In this document: piece after piece, positions 58,760 to 64,000 of the stretch
How the letters are laid out: every line of letters begins with the position of its first letter
Numbering within the stretch: position 1 is the first letter of the stretch
From: Ignelater luminosus
Lineage: Eukaryota; Arthropoda; Insecta; Coleoptera; Elateridae
DNA length: 64,000 bases
NCBI GenBank assembly: GCA_011009095.1
Contig: VTPC01005845.1
Span: 180,049-244,048, forward strand
Direction of reading: 5' to 3'
The notes under the pieces: generated by a model
Told to the model about the DNA's origin: nothing
The model's database searches: none
The model's input: the letters and a program-made list of their open reading frames with translations, nothing else
Made by a program: the position numbers and the translations under genes

Positions 58760-59649
58760 CCAAGGCAAAGAAAAATGCTGAAATAAGTTCAGAAGACGTT
58801 TGGATTCATTTACGTGTTGTCCACTGCGTAATGCAAGAACAAAGACATTATTTAAGTCAATATTTATTTGCAATTTTTGTGCTTTCTTTTGGCAGTGCAT
58901 TTTATTTTAAAAGATCGTCATACGTTCAACAACAGCTTCTAACCTAACTGCCCCGCCTTACACGTGCGGAAATTCTTTTAATCCACATAAAATGACAGTA
59001 ATGGAATTTAAAATTGCTTCCGATGCTGGGATCTTATTTAAATAAAATGCTTATGCTCGGCTTTTTAGCATTTGGAATTTACATCGAGAGGTACCTCCTC
59101 TCTGTCAAGATCAATTGATTTTAAAGCGCGCGAAAAGTTAATTCGAATCGCCCAGATAAGTTTAAAATTTTGAAATGTACCAAAGACCAATCAAGATTTC
59201 ATTGGTTAATAATTGACAGTGATTGACACTACAATGCAGAGTCATTGTGATCCTGTAGGCTGCTGATTGGTTGAGGGTACACTTTTGAATTTCCAACATA
59301 GAGACTTAACTATTTATACCAATCTTTGAGCATAAAGAGGCGTTTACAGTGATGTTGAACACTGTATAAGTGCTTGCTAAGCTTAAATAAGGTACACAAA
59401 TGACAAATATCTCACCATTCCATTACATGAAACTTCCAAATTGTATCTATAGAAATAAACCTTGCGATTAAAGTTAATCACCAATGGAAATAGTGGATTT
59501 AGCTATATTTGATGTTTTAGCGCCATCTATAATTATTTGCTTATTTATTTATGTTTATTTTACAATCTTTATTTCAAACAATTCTGAAAAGATCGTACTA
59601 TATGAATTGCAATTGTATTATCTCTATTAGAGCTATTTACTAGTGGTGC
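58760..59649. other. LINE 3' flank, no gene recognised
   Basis: Contains the end of the R1-type 3' region (to about 58790). After that I see no coding sequence. The stretch 58965-59340 is moderately GC-rich with no recognised motif. Confidence 0.35.
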
Positions 59650-60085
59650 TAGAACTCGATTTGCCTTTAGCCCTCAACAATTTTTGGTTTACTGGGATCA
59701 TGCGAGAGAGATGCTTGCTTAAGTTTTTTAAGTTATTTTCTTGCAAGAATTTTCTACAGCTTGAGATTTTTTGATGCTGGAGTTTTTATATTGTTCATCT
59801 TCGCAAACTCAGCTGCAATATTCAGAACTTCTAATCTCGTGATATCAAAGTCCCACTGCTTCATTGTCTTTATTGCTTTGGCCAACCGTCTTTCTTGATC
59901 AGCAGGCATTGTTGCAGCCCTTTACTCTAGGTAGCGCTTTTCTTTGCCTCAAATGCCACTTAAATGGTACAAAAGCATAGTTCTTGGAATACTGTATAAT
60001 CTGTGAGCTTGATGAATTGTTAGCGCTTTGATTTCTGAAAGTTCATGCTCTAGACTTTCTCTGGAAAACTAGAAAACTCTGAGTC
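59650..60085 (-). pseudogene. pogo-like transposase, DNA-binding-domain fragment
   Basis: Read on the minus strand from about 60060: LSEIKALTIHQAHRLYSIPR, a pipsqueak-like helix-turn-helix (compare 'xSxxxAxxxYxIPRxTL'), then TMLLYHLSGI, and MPADQERRLAKAIKTMKQWD, followed by RLEVLNIAAEFAKMNNIKTP, which matches the CENP-B-type second helix bundle ('AxEFAxxNxIxxPF'). Stops occur within (for example after SGI and after LKL). The DDE catalytic domain is not seen downstream. It is a different family member from the pogo element at 38933-42490, and lies on the opposite strand. Confidence 0.6.
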
Positions 60086-60089
60086 TGCT

Positions 60090-63000
60090 ATGTCTATGCA
60101 AGAAATGAAATACACTTCGCCTCCGGGTTTACCTTAATTTATCTCCATTTAATGATTTCTTGCACGAATTCTAAACATGACCCATTAAATGTTCATCTAG
60201 TTAACAAACATGGCATAAGGATGTATAGTTCTTTTAGTCTATCTATCAAATTTGAAAAAGGTTTATTACTTAAAGAATTACGAAAATTAATCGTATAATT
60301 AAGTAAACGCAGGAATGAAATATCAAACTTTTGGCTTTCATCACCAATTTGTTCAATTGCAAAAAGAAATGAATAAATGGAATTATGTACAATTATATAT
60401 CATCCTTGGTAAAAGTAAGAAAGCTAATCTTTAAATCAGCTATTATAATAATTGCAAACTATGAAAAATAACTTAGCGATGGTTTCGCCAGCTAACAGCC
60501 AACTAAATTTTGTTTTTTGAGTGGATGATGATGTTTTCACAAGATCACCGAAAATATAATGAAACACTTGTTTATTGAAAGTATGTTTAATTAATTGAAT
60601 CGATTGAGGATAAAATTTATTCTTTAGATATCTACAGTACATAGTTGTCCAACAATAGAAATGAAATTTTTGTAAACTTGATTTTGAACATTTTGTAAGA
60701 CTTTTCTCCAGCTCCGCTATGCTGTATCATTCTGACTAAATTTCTGTGTTTCAAGACCTGAAAGATGATTTATAATGTTTTATGTTAGAGAAAAAGCAGA
60801 CAAAGTTGCGTTAGCAACTAGTATAACTAATACTAGTGACGCAAAGTATAAACTTGAAGAAATCTAGTTTGATTTATGAATATACAGTTCACGTTCATAG
60901 CGAAAATATTAAATTAATGATAAAGTTTGCATACTTCAAAGATCACAACAAGATTTCATTTAATATAAACGTTGCTTGTAATATAACAATATTATTTTTT
61001 ATTAAATAATAATATTTTATTTGTGTACATCTTTAACGAAGTAAAGAAGAGTCTTTGAAAATACAAGTTGGAAATCAGGCAGAACAATTAATCGTGCTTT
61101 GAAAAGATGTCGTTTTGCAAGTTTGTGAATAGGTACATCGCTTTGTTTTAAAGTGGAATCTTTGCTCGAGCAGGTTTGCTTTTAACGCTTGCACGATTTT
61201 CCCTTTAAGTTAAGGTCTCATTATATTCACGATATTTCATGCTGAATTTTTCTCCGTGTTTAAACAAAACTGTACCCATTAATTTCCATTGCAGACGATG
61301 TTATCAGAAAAAAATGCTCAAATATCTATTATGTATTAAAACGTGGATTCATATAAAACGAAATTAATTCATATTCTCCATCGAAAAAGCAGGGACATTA
61401 AATTTAACGTAGAAAATTATTGTTTCCACTGTAACATAACTAAGCGATAAAATTTCATGTTCATTTACTGTAATGTTTTATTAGGTTTCTGACATTGTTT
61501 TATTATTTTCAGCTGTCGATATTACACAAACAACAAACTGCCGTGTATGATTAACCGACTCATTTCAACAATTGCATCGAAAACAATGGAACGTATTATT
61601 ATTATTCACGCGAGGCTTAGGGATTTAAACTGGCCGCTCAATTTAATATTAATAGAAAACACGCACATTCAAACAGAAAATAGTCCTAATAAATAACAAC
61701 AATATTTCTAAAAAAGAATCCTGAAGAAAAATCCTCTTAAATCTTACTTTTAATGCAAATCCACCCGCGTCTATCAATCTCTTTAGTGTCGTCATGAGTA
61801 AGTCGTCTTTCGAGTCTCGGCTCTGAGAAAGAAGTACAACTTCGACTTTGACAAATCAAATCTGAAGCTTCGTGTTAAAGTTTTTCCGAGACTTGCGTTA
61901 CGTTTCACTAAAAACAGGACGAAACTGTTTTCGAAATGAACAGCTATTTGCTTTATATAAAATAAGCCGGGAAGTGCCTCTGAAAGTCAAATCCGTAACA
62001 AGCCTTAACGAGAACGAGTCTACAGAGCTTTTTACAACCGTCGAGGAACCCTCTAATAAAGGGTGCGTGTGTGTGGGTATGTGAGAACAGTAATGCGTTG
62101 TAGGTCAACTCGTGGAAACGACTATTTGTCTCTCTAGGTTGATCTGGGGTCTTTATGCGTAAATGCGAAACTCGATAGTTCCCTTAGGTGTATGTTTGAG
62201 CTCGGCGGAAAAATTGAAATACTTATATGTGGGTTTCTAGTTCTTTATCAATTTCAGCTACAATAATATTTCATATATCGCTCGTATTCTACGTACTCTA
62301 AATTTGAATTCTTTTCAAAAAAAAACTTTGTCGCTACCGTTTTTATAACATTCATAAAGAATCCGAGAATGTATATTGTATATCGGAAAAAAAAGAAAAA
62401 AAAATAGATGAAAAGCAATAATATAACATATATATGTAGTCCTTGGTATTTATTATTACAAATTTTGCATTATTGTGGAGCAGCAAAGAAAGGAATTATT
62501 ATGAAGGAATTTTGCTGATATAGCAATTGAAAGCATATCTCAAAACCCACGGATTTTTTCAGGAAGAGAAACTACCATTAATATGCAGGCTGATTATATT
62601 CCGACAGATGTCATCACTTAGGGATGAGAAGGGATAATTGATCTCATCTAATAATAATAATCAAGGTCACTCCACACACACAAACATACGTAAAAGATTC
62701 ATCAATGCGTTACATCAATATATCATTATGAAGTTCAGTTACCTCCCTAAAAAAGGATACAATAATTTACCTTACATAATCTTTACCAGACGAGTTTATA
62801 AATAAATAACTCCGGTACATCCTTGTATTAGCAAAACAATAAGTGGAATTTAAATTGGAAAATGAAATTCCTCATAATTCCTATATTTAACAAAAATAAC
62901 CTGAATATTAAATAATGGAATTCCAAATTGTTTTGCAACATACAAGGGATTGAGAAACAATGCTCTATGGCACTATAAAACAACGGAATACTTCTCTGAC

Positions 63001-64000
63001 TGACAACAGCAACCCGTCAAAAACTTATTTCAGGTCATCTTTAATAACAACACTTAAAACCAACAAACAGAAGGAAGAGACCTTCGTTGATAACTTTCAC
63101 CAAGGGATAAGTAAGTTATGTCTACACACACGTGGCAGAATTTCAATCTTAGTTTAAATAAATCTGTCTAACTAAATCAACGTTTAATATTTACCATGAG
63201 CTTTCTTTATGCTAAAAACGTGTACGTTGGTAGTTGTTCTGTATTTTTCCCTAAAACATACTTACTTCTTATAATTATTTAACAGCATAAATTAATAACG
63301 AAACCTACTTTCGTCAAGTTTAATATTTACTCCTAAAAGAACAAAAAACAGACCAGAAACATTTATTTAATTCTAGAAATTGTGTAATCTCATATGTAGA
63401 GCTGACCCTAATAGAATATTAAACAACAAGGAATTTCTAAATAGGTTATCTCCTGCTCCTAGGAATAAAGTCCATCTTTAAACATTTATAAATCTTGGCT
63501 GTTGTGCTGCCTACACGCTCAACCTTACAGCACTTCCAGTATCTGCGTTTAATTTTAATCCCTTCAAGATGAGAATCACTTATTAATACGTTCAGTATAA
63601 CTGTATCTATCGCTTACTGATATGGTAAATTGTTACCTAGTACCACAGTTTGTTTTGCTGATTAAATAATCATCCGAAATCCTCTTACTTCAAATTCAAC
63701 GAGAAATGGGGGAATGATTATATCTTTTCATTTTTCTGAATAGGGAATGAATTTAATATTTTTTCCCTTTTCATATACCTTTCAGAAAGGTTTTTATATA
63801 GATCGTACAATATTACATTGAAGTTACTGCAAATCAGTGTGCTACCGCAAACAAGTTGAATGGACTGAATTAAAAGTGTTCCGATGTTTTTAGAATCGCA
63901 TCCATGAATTATTAATTTGATGTGAAGATTTTATAATAGCAATAATTAAAAGAAAATTGGTAGAAAACAGAAATTCAAAATTGAACAAATTTAACCTCAG
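60090..64000. other. No gene recognised
   Basis: AT-rich to the window edge. Short frames (60436-60642 minus, 61872-62084 plus, 62960-63157 plus) show no domain. An A-rich run lies at about 62385-62405. No terminal repeats or tandem arrays are apparent. Confidence 0.35.

Noticed and set aside
1-64000. CRISPR arrays, bacterial operons, riboswitches or rRNA genes
   Set aside because: No regularly spaced direct repeats, no compact gene strings with ribosome binding sites and no recognisable structural RNA were seen; the sequence is eukaryotic.
1-64000. Endogenous virus with an envelope gene
   Set aside because: Retroelement pieces are gag, protease and integrase of LTR retrotransposons; no envelope-like frame was found near them.

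Overview
The window reads as intergenic or intronic DNA from an insect-type arthropod nuclear genome. It is AT-rich, carries two assembly gaps (28481-28880 and 57493-57592), has no bacterial gene organisation, and contains no host gene that I can recognise. What it does contain is a dense, layered set of transposable-element (TE) copies. Nearly all are broken by stops, frameshifts or deletions. The mixture of families (Jockey, R1 and RTE-like LINEs; Ty3/gypsy and copia LTR elements; pogo, piggyBac, mariner and Mutator-like DNA transposons; an arthropod 'HALTGCDTTSA' multicopy protein family) is the main taxonomic clue. I cannot name the species.

Layout, left to right. 1-630: decayed arthropod multicopy gene with a Cys-rich tail. 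4.3-9.3 kb: two different Ty3/gypsy gag regions on the minus strand, the first bracketed by a 63-bp direct repeat, the second with a candidate LTR/primer-binding-site junction. 10.1-10.3 kb: a possible Mutator-like transposase piece. 12.3-14.1 kb: a plus-strand RTE-like LINE, abutted at a TA by a 1.7-kb element that is almost entirely a giant inverted repeat (14147-15865). 19.5-21.7 kb: a GC-richer, relatively fresh Jockey-type LINE. 27.9-28.4 kb: minus-strand RTE-type LINE tail running towards a gap. 31.7-35.4 kb: gypsy protease/integrase (minus), piggyBac (plus) and mariner (plus) remnants in a row. 37.6-38.0 kb: copia integrase fragment (minus). 38.9-42.5 kb: a complete pogo-like element with TA flanks, matching termini and many internal copies of the terminal motif. 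44.7-45.3 kb: gag-like relic. 45.5-49.0 kb: a nearly full-length minus-strand Jockey LINE split by a 483-bp GC-rich insertion with an exact 11-bp target duplication. 53.3-58.7 kb: a Jockey RT fragment followed by an R1-type LINE, itself split by a mariner-type transposon (56522-57853) with 31-bp perfect terminal repeats. 59.6-60.1 kb: a pogo-like DNA-binding-domain fragment on the minus strand.

Relative ages can be read from the nesting. The R1-type LINE and the minus-strand Jockey LINE were already present when the mariner and the SINE-like element inserted, because removing each insert plus one target copy reunites the reading frame. The mariner copy is the least decayed protein in the window: no stop in its visible sequence. 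The intervals between these elements contain no gene I can support. The strongest leads for follow-up are the giant inverted repeat, the pogo element with arrayed terminal motifs, and the SINE-like insertion. I saw nothing that amounts to a convincing new biological system.
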